Source: Gemmatimonadota bacterium (GTDB taxonomy: Bacteria > Gemmatimonadota > Gemmatimonadetes > Longimicrobiales > Gaopeijiaceae). Taken from it: a DNA stretch of 64,000 nucleotides. The DNA is taken from positions 42,074-106,073 of the forward strand of contig JAPPNN010000050.1 in the NCBI GenBank assembly GCA_028873815.1, read 5' to 3'. The position numbers and the translations under genes were made by a program. Shown here one piece after another: positions 31,336 through 39,036 of the stretch. Below the pieces are notes generated by a model that did no database searches, was not told where the DNA came from, and saw only the letters and a list, made by a program, of their open reading frames with translations. Each line of letters opens with the position of its first letter. The stretch's first letter is position 1.

Positions 31336-32694
31336 ATGATCAAGCACAGACTCCACGCCCTGGCCGCCGTCCTGATCGTCTGCACGCAGACGGCGGCCCT
31401 CGCCGCGCAGGATGCTGACCGACCGACCGGGAGCATCCTGGGCATGGTATACGACAGCACCACCAGCGCTCCCTTGGCGGAGGCGCGTGTCGCCGTCCTG
31501 GGAACGTCGGCGATCGGGAACACGAGCGAAGACGGCGAGTTCCGCCTGGACAGCGTCCCCGAGGGCGAGCACACGGTGATGTTCTTCCACCCGAGGCTCG
31601 GCACCCTCGGTGTCGCGGGGTCGACCCAGCAGGTCGTCGTCCGGGGCGCGAGCGTGGCCGAAGCCTATCTCGCGATCCCCTCCAGGGAGACCATCCTGAC
31701 CGCGTGGTGCTCAGCCCAGACCGGTCTGGGCAACACCTCGATCGGCGGGATCGTCACCGACGCGCTGACCTCGGTTCCGCTGCCGGGCGCGCGGGTCGTC
31801 GCGCTGGGCGACAGGGTGGGCGTCATGCAGAGGCAGCGCGTGGTCGCGGAGACACGAACCGAGAACTCGGGCGAATTCATGTTGTGCGGCCTGGACGCGA
31901 ACACGGAACTGTCGATCACGGCGACCTTCGGCACCAACGCGACACTCCCCGTGGCGATCGTCCAGCCGGGTCCGCACGTGATGGACATGACCATCCACAT
32001 ATCCGATCCGGTCACGATCAACGGCACCGTGATGGACTACGCCACCCGTGCGCCCCTCGCGGGAGCCCAGGTCCAGCTCGTCGGCACGAACCACAACGTG
32101 ATCACGAATGCCGAGGGTAATTTCGGATTCGCCGGAATCCCTCCCGGCAGGCAGATCATCCAGACGGACAACCTGGGCTACGCCACCCGTATCGACTCCC
32201 TGACCGTTTTCAGCAACGAGGCGCTCGGGCTCGAAATCCTGCTGGCCACCGAAGCCATCGTGCTCGAGCCGCTCGTCGTCACCGGGCGCCGGAGGGACCG
32301 AAGGATCACCACGACGCCCGGCACGCGCTTTTCAGGGCTTACCGAGGCGCAGGTCGATTCCCTGATGCCACGGATCTTCGACTTCGCCTCGCTCGCGCGA
32401 GCGGCGCGGATGCCCGGCCTGTCCGTTACGGAGACCTACATCGCCGATGCGTTCGGGCAGCCGCAGATGGGCGTATGCATCGAGATGCTCCGGGCCCGAA
32501 GCAGCAGCAACCCCAATGCGTGCAACATGGTCGAAGTGCGCATCAACGACGGTCCCGTCCCCGACCCCTCCTTCTTCCTCCACGAACTCAATCCGCAGGA
32601 CGTCAAGAGCATCCAGTTCATCACGCCCCTGGAGGCGGGCCTGCTCTACGGGGACCGGGGAAGGAACGGCGTGCTGCTGATCTACACGCGGTAA
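31336..32694 (+). CDS. Exported carboxypeptidase-regulatory-domain protein with a TonB-plug-like C-terminus
   Basis: This protein of about 452 aa starts at an ATG giving a signal peptide (HALAAVLIVCTQTAALAAQD). Three carboxypeptidase-regulatory-like Ig modules follow (GSILGMVYDSTTSAPLAEARV, IGGIVTDALTSVPLPGARVV and INGTVMDYATRAPLAGAQVQ). The C-terminal ~130 residues run from LEPLVVTGRRR to VRINDGPVP and DVKSIQFITPLEAGLLYGDR, ending GVLLIYTR. That is the layout of a TonB-dependent-receptor plug domain, but no beta-barrel follows. It is probably periplasmic or outer-membrane associated. Function is unknown. Confidence 0.75.
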   Translation: MIKHRLHALAAVLIVCTQTAALAAQDADRPTGSILGMVYDSTTSAPLAEARVAVLGTSAIGNTSEDGEFRLDSVPEGEHTVMFFHPRLGTLGVAGSTQQVVVRGASVAEAYLAIPSRETILTAWCSAQTGLGNTSIGGIVTDALTSVPLPGARVVALGDRVGVMQRQRVVAETRTENSGEFMLCGLDANTELSITATFGTNATLPVAIVQPGPHVMDMTIHISDPVTINGTVMDYATRAPLAGAQVQLVGTNHNVITNAEGNFGFAGIPPGRQIIQTDNLGYATRIDSLTVFSNEALGLEILLATEAIVLEPLVVTGRRRDRRITTTPGTRFSGLTEAQVDSLMPRIFDFASLARAARMPGLSVTETYIADAFGQPQMGVCIEMLRARSSSNPNACNMVEVRINDGPVPDPSFFLHELNPQDVKSIQFITPLEAGLLYGDRGRNGVLLIYTR

Positions 32695-32776
32695 CGGCGC
32701 GGGCCGAAGCAAGGTGCACCCGACTCGGCAGGGCGCCGTACGGCCAGCCGGGATGTGACCCGCGGCCGCGGCCGCT

Positions 32777-34867
32777 TCAATCGTCCCGCTCTTCCGCCTC
32801 CGCCACGATCTGTGCGACCCGGACCGCCGGGACGAAGTCGTAGCCGAGCATCCTTCGCCTGTGGTGCCCCCTGCCCTGGGTGATCGAGCGCAGCGCCGAC
32901 GCGTACTTGTGCAACTCGGCCTCGGCCACCTGCGCCTTGATCGCGGTCTTCCCGCTCTCCGGCTCCATCCCGAGCACCCGCGCCGAGCGCCCGTTCAGGT
33001 CTCCCATGATGTCGCCCACGTACTCGTCCGGGGTGGTGACCGTGACCTCTATGATCGGCTCGAGGAGCGCCGGAGTCGCCTTCTCGGCAACGTTCCTGAA
33101 CGCGTAGGAACCGGCAACCTTGAACGCGATGTCGGATGAATCCACCGAGTGGTAGGAACCGTCGTAGCACTCGGCGGCGAAGTCGACCAGGGGATATCCG
33201 GCAACGACGCCCCTCCCGGCGGCCTCCTGAATCCCGCGGTCCACCGACGGCACGTACTTCGTCGGGATCACCCCGCCCTTGATCGAGTTGACGAACTCGT
33301 AGCCCTCGCCGCGACCCAGCGGGCGCAGGCGGACCCAGCAGTCACCGAACTGCCCGCGGCCGCCCGTCTGCTTCTTGAAGCGCCCCTGCCCCTCCGCCGA
33401 TGCCCTGATCGTCTCACGATAGGCGATCCGGGGACGCTCGGTCTCCACCGACACCGAGTACTTCCGCTTCATCCGCGCGAACTGCACATCGAGGTGGAGC
33501 TCGCCCATCCCCCGCGCGATCGTCTGCCGCAACTCCGGGTTGAACGCGGCGACGAAGGTGGGATCCTCTTCCTGCAGCTTGCCCAGTGCCTCGCCCAGCT
33601 TGTCCTCGTCCGCGCGCTCCGCACCGCGTACCGCAATCGAGATGTCCGGACTTGGGAAGGCCACCCCCTCGAGCGTCACCGAGTGCCCGGTACCGCAGAG
33701 GGTGTCGTTGGTGTGAGTGGACTTCAGTTTGGCGACGACTCCGATATCGCCGGCATGGAGCGCCTCCACCTCCACACGCTCCCTTGCCTGCGGAATGGCC
33801 AGGTGATTGATGCGCTCGGTCGCATTGCGCGTGGTGTTCCGCAGCTCGGTGCCGTTCACGATCATCCCCGAATACACGCGGAAGAGCGACAGCTCGCCTA
33901 CATGGGGCTCCGCGCTCGTCTTGAAGACCAGGGCGCTCACGCCCTCGTCGTCGGCCGCGCGCAGCCGGACCGAGTCCCCGTTGGCCCCCGCGGCGTCGAT
34001 GTCCCCGCCCTGGCCCGGATGCGGCAGCAACTCGACCATCTTCTGTGCGAGCGTGCGCACGCCCCAGGACTGCTCGGCCGCCCCGCAGAACACCGGGATC
34101 GCCTCGCCCTCGGCCACCGCCACCGCCAGCGCCTCGATCTGCTCATCCGGCGAAATCCCGTTCCCCTCCAGGTAGCGGTCGAGGAGGTCCTCGTCGGTCG
34201 TGGCGAGCGTCTCCATGAGCTCGGTCGTCCACTCCTCGACCTCGTCCGCGACGTCATCCGGGACCGGTCCCTCCTCGTACTCGCCCGTCATCGTGCCCGG
34301 CTTGTAGATGTGGGCCTTCCCCGTGAACAGGTTGACGATCCCCCGGAATCCGTCTCCCGCGCCGATCGGAACCTCCACCGGGATCGCCCCCGGGGCGAGC
34401 GTTTCCTTCACTTCGTCCAGAACCTTGGCGAAGTTGGCGTGCACCTTGTCCATCATGGACACGAACACCATGCGCGGCAGGCCTCGATCCTCGCAGAGCT
34501 GCCAAACCATCTCGGTCCCCACCTCCACGCCCGATGTTGCGCTCACCGTAACCACCGCGGCATCGGCTACCCGCGCGGCGGCGGTCGCCTCGCCGACGAA
34601 GTCCATGTATCCCGGCGTGTCCAGCAGGTTGATCTTCGTGCCGTTCCAGACGGCGTGCGCGACCGTGAGCTGCATCGACATGCCGTGACCCGTCTCCTCG
34701 GGCGTCGTCATCGTCAGCGCCGTCCCGTCGCCCACCTTGCCCTTGCGGCGTGAGGTCCCCGACGCGAAACACACTGCGTCGATAAGGGTCGATTTCCCCG
34801 ACCCGCCGTGTCCGAGCACCACCACGTTGCGGATCTGTTCCGTTCTGAAAGACTTGGCCGCGGCCAT
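32777..34867 (-). CDS. EF-G2-like translational GTPase
   Basis: This 696-aa five-domain protein has the EF-G layout. The ATG has GGAGGTGGC directly upstream. G1 is GHGGSGKST and G3 is DTPGYMDF. The switch-I Thr position reads GMSMQ (Ser), and the G4 site that is NKxD in canonical EF-G reads SMMD. These changes resemble the EF-G2/FusA2 paralogue group rather than the housekeeping EF-G. Domains III-V are intact (RGMGELHLDVQFARMKRKY, GRGQFGDCWVRL, TPDEYVGDIMGDLNGRSARVLGM). The gene stands alone from other translation genes. It may act in ribosome recycling or stress; this is inference. Confidence 0.9.
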   Translation of the reverse strand: MAAAKSFRTEQIRNVVVLGHGGSGKSTLIDAVCFASGTSRRKGKVGDGTALTMTTPEETGHGMSMQLTVAHAVWNGTKINLLDTPGYMDFVGEATAAARVADAAVVTVSATSGVEVGTEMVWQLCEDRGLPRMVFVSMMDKVHANFAKVLDEVKETLAPGAIPVEVPIGAGDGFRGIVNLFTGKAHIYKPGTMTGEYEEGPVPDDVADEVEEWTTELMETLATTDEDLLDRYLEGNGISPDEQIEALAVAVAEGEAIPVFCGAAEQSWGVRTLAQKMVELLPHPGQGGDIDAAGANGDSVRLRAADDEGVSALVFKTSAEPHVGELSLFRVYSGMIVNGTELRNTTRNATERINHLAIPQARERVEVEALHAGDIGVVAKLKSTHTNDTLCGTGHSVTLEGVAFPSPDISIAVRGAERADEDKLGEALGKLQEEDPTFVAAFNPELRQTIARGMGELHLDVQFARMKRKYSVSVETERPRIAYRETIRASAEGQGRFKKQTGGRGQFGDCWVRLRPLGRGEGYEFVNSIKGGVIPTKYVPSVDRGIQEAAGRGVVAGYPLVDFAAECYDGSYHSVDSSDIAFKVAGSYAFRNVAEKATPALLEPIIEVTVTTPDEYVGDIMGDLNGRSARVLGMEPESGKTAIKAQVAEAELHKYASALRSITQGRGHHRRRMLGYDFVPAVRVAQIVAEAEERDD

Positions 34868-35056
34868 GCCACCTCCTGTCGCTGATTGCCTGATCCCGTT
34901 CGCCCGGGACCGCACGACGCCCCTGAGGGCCGCCGTCATCCGGGGATGGGGCACCTTCGCGATTGGCGAAGGGTTGCGGATTGTAGAAACCGCGCCACGC
35001 ACGGGTCAAGGAGGGGACCGTCAGGCGACCGAGCGGGGCGCCGTGTTTCGCGGCCG

Positions 35057-36103
35057 CTAGTTCGCCTTCGTCTGCCTCGACACCCGGTCCAGGAGCTCGC
35101 GCTCCTCCGCGGTGAGCGACTCGATGCCTCCGGCCGAGATCTTGTCAAGAACCGCGTCGACCTGGTCGAGTTCGGCGCGTTCCCTGGCCGCGCGCTGGCG
35201 GGCCCTCCGCTCCTCGAACGCGGCCGCGATGCGTCCCGACCCGGCGTCCTTGTCCCGCTCCCCCCGCCCGCGCCGGGAAGCCCCCGTCTTTCCCCCGCGC
35301 GATGCCCCACCACGCGACGACCCGCGCAGACCGGCGCCCCATCGCGAGAACCCGCTTCGCCCGCTCCCGCGCCGTCCGGACCGGCCGTGCCCGCGACCCC
35401 GGGCCCGACTGCCACGCCGAGCGCCACCGCGCCCGCCACGCACACCGTCCCCCCAACCCGCCGTACTGCCTTGCCCCATCGCCCCATAACCGCGCCCGTA
35501 GGACGGCATCCACCCGCTCTTTACCAGCAGGAAGCCGGCCACCGCGCCCCCCAGGTGCGCCAGGTGCGCAACACCGTCCCGGCTCGGCCCGATCGCGCTC
35601 GCGAAGCTGAGGGCCACCAGAAACGCGACCAGCCACTTCACGCGCACGGGGAACATGCCCCAGATGTAGACCGGCTGCTCCGGCCACGCCAACGCGAAAG
35701 CGAGCATCAATCCGTAGCACGCCGCCGACGCCCCCACGATCGTGGCGCCGGAGAATGCGAAGCTGAGCAGCACGCCGCCCAGGCCGCACACCAGGTAGAA
35801 CTTGATGAACATGTCCGATCCCCAGCGCTCCTCCAGCGGCGGCCCGAAGAAGAACACGAACAGCAGGTTCATCAGCAGGTGCCAGAGGCCGGCGTGCACG
35901 AACATGTACGTCACCATGCCCCACGGCCGGTCCGCCAGACGACCGGGCGAGAACGCGAAGAGATCGATGATCAGGCCCCGGCCCACCGCGAGCCCGACCA
36001 GGAAGACCAGCGCATTCGCAATGAGCAGGATCCGCACCCAATGCGTGACCTGGAAGCGCGCCGAGGGACCGCCGAACGACGATGACTGGTTCACGTATCT
36101 CAC
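35057..36103 (-). CDS. Rhomboid-family intramembrane serine protease with a Gly/Arg/Ser linker and C-terminal helix pair
   Basis: This protein of about 348 aa starts at a GTG preceded by GGAGG at 8 bases. Six transmembrane segments are visible. The conserved HAGLWHLLMNLLF supplies the HxxxN element, the Ser lies in IVGASAACYG, and the His in HLAHLGGAVAGF. The usual GASG is GASA here. After residue ~210 comes about 75 residues of Gly/Arg/Ser low-complexity sequence. A C-terminal helical segment follows (LDQVDAVLDKISAGGIESLT, then EERELLDRVS), like the DUF6576 tail of some bacterial rhomboids. Substrates are unknown. Confidence 0.85.
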   Translation of the reverse strand: MRYVNQSSSFGGPSARFQVTHWVRILLIANALVFLVGLAVGRGLIIDLFAFSPGRLADRPWGMVTYMFVHAGLWHLLMNLLFVFFFGPPLEERWGSDMFIKFYLVCGLGGVLLSFAFSGATIVGASAACYGLMLAFALAWPEQPVYIWGMFPVRVKWLVAFLVALSFASAIGPSRDGVAHLAHLGGAVAGFLLVKSGWMPSYGRGYGAMGQGSTAGWGDGVRGGRGGARRGSRARGRGHGRSGRRGSGRSGFSRWGAGLRGSSRGGASRGGKTGASRRGRGERDKDAGSGRIAAAFEERRARQRAARERAELDQVDAVLDKISAGGIESLTAEERELLDRVSRQTKAN

Positions 36104-36179
36104 GGCCTGCCTCCTGCCCGGCTCCGTTCGGCGATCAATGCCAACATTCGCCCGCCACCGGGACGGGCGCAACGGACCC

Positions 36180-37214
36180 TCACCGCCGGCTCCGGCTTCC
36201 CGTCCGCGAGCCCAATCGGCAGATGCGCTCGCACAGCTGCGGAAACTCGATGCCCGCCGCCCTTGCGGCCTTCGGCAACAGGCTGTTCCCGGTCAGCCCG
36301 GGCAGCGCGTTCGCCTCCAGGCACCACGCCTTCCCGTCCCCGTCCACCATGAAATCTACGCGCGAAAAGTGCTCCATTCCAAGCAGCCGGTGCACCTCCA
36401 GCGCCAACCGCTGCAGCGTGCCGGTCAGACCCGGACCGATGCGCGCCGGCGCGATCTCCAGCGCCATGCCCGCCTCGTACTTGCAGTCGAAGTCAAACAG
36501 TTCGCGCACCGGCTGGATCTCCACGACCGGCAGCGGCACCCCGTCCAGGATCCCGACGGTGAACTCGCGGCCCGCCACGTAGGCCTCGTACATCACGGTG
36601 TCGCCACCGCCGGCCGCAACCGCCGTCGCCTCGTCCACCTCCGCCGCCGTCCGGGCCAGCGTCAGCCGCACCGACGAGCCCCCCGACACCGGCTTGACGA
36701 TCACCGGCAGCCCCAGCCGCCCGGCCACGACGTCCCCGGCCTCCTCCCCGGCGATCCAGTCCGGGGTCGGCACGCCCGCGTCCCGCAGGAGCCGCTTGGT
36801 GAGGTCCTTGTTCATCGCCAGCGCGCACGCCACGGGGCCGCTTCCGGCATACGGAATCCCCGATACCTCGAGCAGCGTCTGAATCGTGCCGTCCTCTCCC
36901 GCTCCGCCGTGGAGTGCGAGGAAGACAACGTCGGCCTCGGCCAGCGCGGGCTCGGATGCGATGACCGCGGCGTCGGGAAGCGTGTTCGGTGCGCCTGCGC
37001 GAGGCCCGGGCACGTCGGCGCGGCCGATGCCCGCCTCCCGAATCCTCCGTTCGAGCGCCCGGGGAAGGGGCCCCACGGCCGAGTCGATGCTGGTCACCGC
37101 GTGTCCCGCGCTACGCAGTGCCGCAGCGACCTGGCAGCCACTCGCCAGCGAAACGGCGCGCTCCTCGGAGCTGCCCCCCAGAAGCACCACCACCCGCATG
37201 GGCCCCTTACTCAT
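36180..37214 (-). CDS. ddl: D-alanine--D-alanine ligase
   Basis: This 344-aa ATP-grasp ligase makes D-Ala-D-Ala for peptidoglycan. It begins VVVLLGGSSEERAVSLASG, then has FLALHGGAGEDGTIQ, PYAGSGPVACALAMNKDLTK, PVIVKPVSGGSSVRL, SRVDFMVDGDGKAWCLEANALPG (metal-binding Glu/Asn; the run is split here) and TGNSLLPKAARAAG. The conserved residues look intact. The ATG overlaps the stop of the cystathionine beta-synthase gene by four bases. The window also encodes a D-amino-acid transaminase (3706-4551), a second source of D-amino acids. Confidence 0.94.
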   Translation of the reverse strand: MSKGPMRVVVLLGGSSEERAVSLASGCQVAAALRSAGHAVTSIDSAVGPLPRALERRIREAGIGRADVPGPRAGAPNTLPDAAVIASEPALAEADVVFLALHGGAGEDGTIQTLLEVSGIPYAGSGPVACALAMNKDLTKRLLRDAGVPTPDWIAGEEAGDVVAGRLGLPVIVKPVSGGSSVRLTLARTAAEVDEATAVAAGGGDTVMYEAYVAGREFTVGILDGVPLPVVEIQPVRELFDFDCKYEAGMALEIAPARIGPGLTGTLQRLALEVHRLLGMEHFSRVDFMVDGDGKAWCLEANALPGLTGNSLLPKAARAAGIEFPQLCERICRLGSRTGSRSRR

Positions 37215-38617
37215 GGCGACGCCGCCAGCGACCGCACGAGGTCGTACCGGGTCAGTATCCCATCCAGGGAACCGTTCGACCGGATCAGCACCGCGTGCGC
37301 GCCCCGCGTGAGCAGCCGGGTGGCCGCGTCCGCGTCGGCACCTTCATCGACCACAGGGTACGGCGCCCCCATCACCGATTCCACCTCCTGCTCGAGAACG
37401 GTGCGATCGGCCAGCACCGCCGCCATGAGTTCGCGCTCCGCGACGCTCCCGACGCATTCCCCCGACACCACCACCGGGAGCTGCGACACGTTGTGCGTGG
37501 ACAGCGTCGAGATCGCCATGCGCACCGGCGTCTCGGGCGTCACCGTGAGCAGGCCCGGCAGCCGTTCGAGCTTGGCGGCCGCCATCTGCGCCACGGTGGC
37601 CTGCTTCCGCTCCAGGAAGCCGTTGTTGCGCATCCACTCGTCGTCGTACTGCTTGGTCAGGTAGCGCTCGCCCCAGTCGCACAGGATGGCCACGACCAGC
37701 GCGTCAGGGTCGTCGAGGCGGCGCGACTCCTCCAGCGCCGCGTGCACGATCAGGCCGGTCGACCCGCCCACGAACAGCCCCTCCTCGCGCACCAGCCGAC
37801 GCGCCATGGCGAAGGCGTCCGCGTCGCTCACCGTCCGGTAGTCGTCGATGTACTCGATGTCCAGCGTCCCGGGGATCTTGTCGTTCCCCAGGCCCTCGAC
37901 CTTGTAGGGCTCCCCGGCACCGACCTCCCCCGTCTCGTGGTACCCGGAGATGACCGACCCCACGGGGTCCACGCCGATCACGCGGATCTCCGGGTTCATC
38001 TCCTTCAGGTACTTTCCGGTTCCCGAGATCGTCCCGCCGGTCCCCGCGCCAGCCACGAAGTGCGTGATCCGGCCGTCCGTCTGCTCCCACACTTCGGGGC
38101 CCGTCGTCAGGTAGTGGGCTTCGGGATTGTCGCGGTTGTAGAACTGGTCGGCCAGGAAAGCGCCGGGCGTAGCCTCGGCAATGGTCCGGGCCCGGTTGAC
38201 ATAGTGGTCCGGGTGATCCGGCCCAACCGCGGTCGGGGTGATCACCACCTCGGCGCCGAACGCCCGCAGGAGCTTGACCTTCTCCCGGCTCATCTTGTCG
38301 GGCATGGTGAAGATGCACCGGTATCCGCGGGACGACGCCGCCATCGCGAGCGCGAGCCCCGTGTTGCCGCTGGTGCCCTCGACCACGGTGCCGCCCGGGC
38401 GGAGCAGCCCGCGGGCCTCGGCGGCCCGTATGATGGCGATCCCGATCCGATCCTTGACCGATCCGCCCGGATTCATGAACTCGGCCTTCCCGTACACGGG
38501 CGTGCGGGTCCCGCCCGTCACACGGTTCAGCTTGATCAGCGGCGTCCATCCGACCAGATCGAGGACGTCGTCGTAAGGCTTCACGTGGCGCGGACTTCGG
38601 ATCTGTTCCAGGTTCAC
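37211..38617 (-). CDS. Cystathionine beta-synthase-type PLP enzyme with C-terminal CBS pair
   Basis: This ~468-aa fold-II PLP enzyme has the Schiff-base lysine in MNPGGSVKDRIG, the phosphate and substrate loops EGTSGNTGLALA and GAGTGGTISGTGKYL, and the SGGSTG-like FVGGSTGLIVHA. Two CBS domains fill residues ~340-465 (TVTPETPVRMAIS... and VMGAPYPVVDEGADADAA...). It condenses serine (or O-acetylserine) with homocysteine or sulfide, so cystathionine beta-synthase or a CBS-regulated cysteine synthase are both possible. The GTG start overlaps the upstream gene's stop and has CGGAGG before it. Confidence 0.9.
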   Translation of the reverse strand: MNLEQIRSPRHVKPYDDVLDLVGWTPLIKLNRVTGGTRTPVYGKAEFMNPGGSVKDRIGIAIIRAAEARGLLRPGGTVVEGTSGNTGLALAMAASSRGYRCIFTMPDKMSREKVKLLRAFGAEVVITPTAVGPDHPDHYVNRARTIAEATPGAFLADQFYNRDNPEAHYLTTGPEVWEQTDGRITHFVAGAGTGGTISGTGKYLKEMNPEIRVIGVDPVGSVISGYHETGEVGAGEPYKVEGLGNDKIPGTLDIEYIDDYRTVSDADAFAMARRLVREEGLFVGGSTGLIVHAALEESRRLDDPDALVVAILCDWGERYLTKQYDDEWMRNNGFLERKQATVAQMAAAKLERLPGLLTVTPETPVRMAISTLSTHNVSQLPVVVSGECVGSVAERELMAAVLADRTVLEQEVESVMGAPYPVVDEGADADAATRLLTRGAHAVLIRSNGSLDGILTRYDLVRSLAASP

Positions 38618-39009
38618 CGTCGCCTCCGGAGCGGCGGCTGCGCGGGTGGCTCGCCGCTCTTCGAGAAGTGTACCGGCACGCGCGCCCAGACCCTGAGCGG
38701 TTCCCCGGCCCGCCGCGCAGGCTCGAACTCCATGCTCCTGGCTCCGTGGAGCGCCGCCGAATCGAGGGCCGCATGACCGCTGCTTTCCACCACGGCTACG
38801 CTGTCCACGCCTCCCTCCCGGTTGACCAGCACGCGCACGATGGTGCTCCCCTCGACGTCCTGGTCCCACAACTCGAGAGGGTATTCCACCGGGCTCTCCG
38901 AAAACAGCGGCGTGGGCCGCTCGATATGCTGGTCGCCGCCGCATCCCAGTGCGAGGCAAGTCACCAGGAGTCCACGGACTTCCAGGACACCGAGCCGACC
39001 GACCTCCAT
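38614..39009 (-). CDS. Short lipoprotein with TonB C-terminal-like domain
   Basis: This 131-aa protein has a signal sequence ending in a lipobox (LLVTCLALGCGGD, Cys23). A single energy-transducer TonB C-terminal-like fold follows: STIVRVLVNREGGVDSVAVV, then SSGHAALDSAALHGARSMEF and VWARVPVHF. There is no N-terminal TonB membrane anchor or Pro-rich spacer. It therefore cannot be a conventional TonB and is more likely a periplasmic-side lipoprotein module. It starts 27 bases after mutS and overlaps the next gene by four bases. Confidence 0.8.
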   Translation of the reverse strand: MEVGRLGVLEVRGLLVTCLALGCGGDQHIERPTPLFSESPVEYPLELWDQDVEGSTIVRVLVNREGGVDSVAVVESSGHAALDSAALHGARSMEFEPARRAGEPLRVWARVPVHFSKSGEPPAQPPLRRRR

Positions 39010-39036
39010 CTATGCCACCAGTCCTTTCTCCACCGG

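Noticed and set aside
32741..32778. GC-rich inverted repeat (GCGGCCGCGGCCGC) between the plug-like gene and EF-G2 as a terminator
   Set aside because: It is a simple alternating GC run with no T-tract on either strand, so intrinsic termination is not supported.
35250..35480. Gly/Arg-rich stretch in the rhomboid gene as a DNA tandem repeat
   Set aside because: Codons vary with no fixed period. It is protein-level low complexity rather than a DNA repeat.
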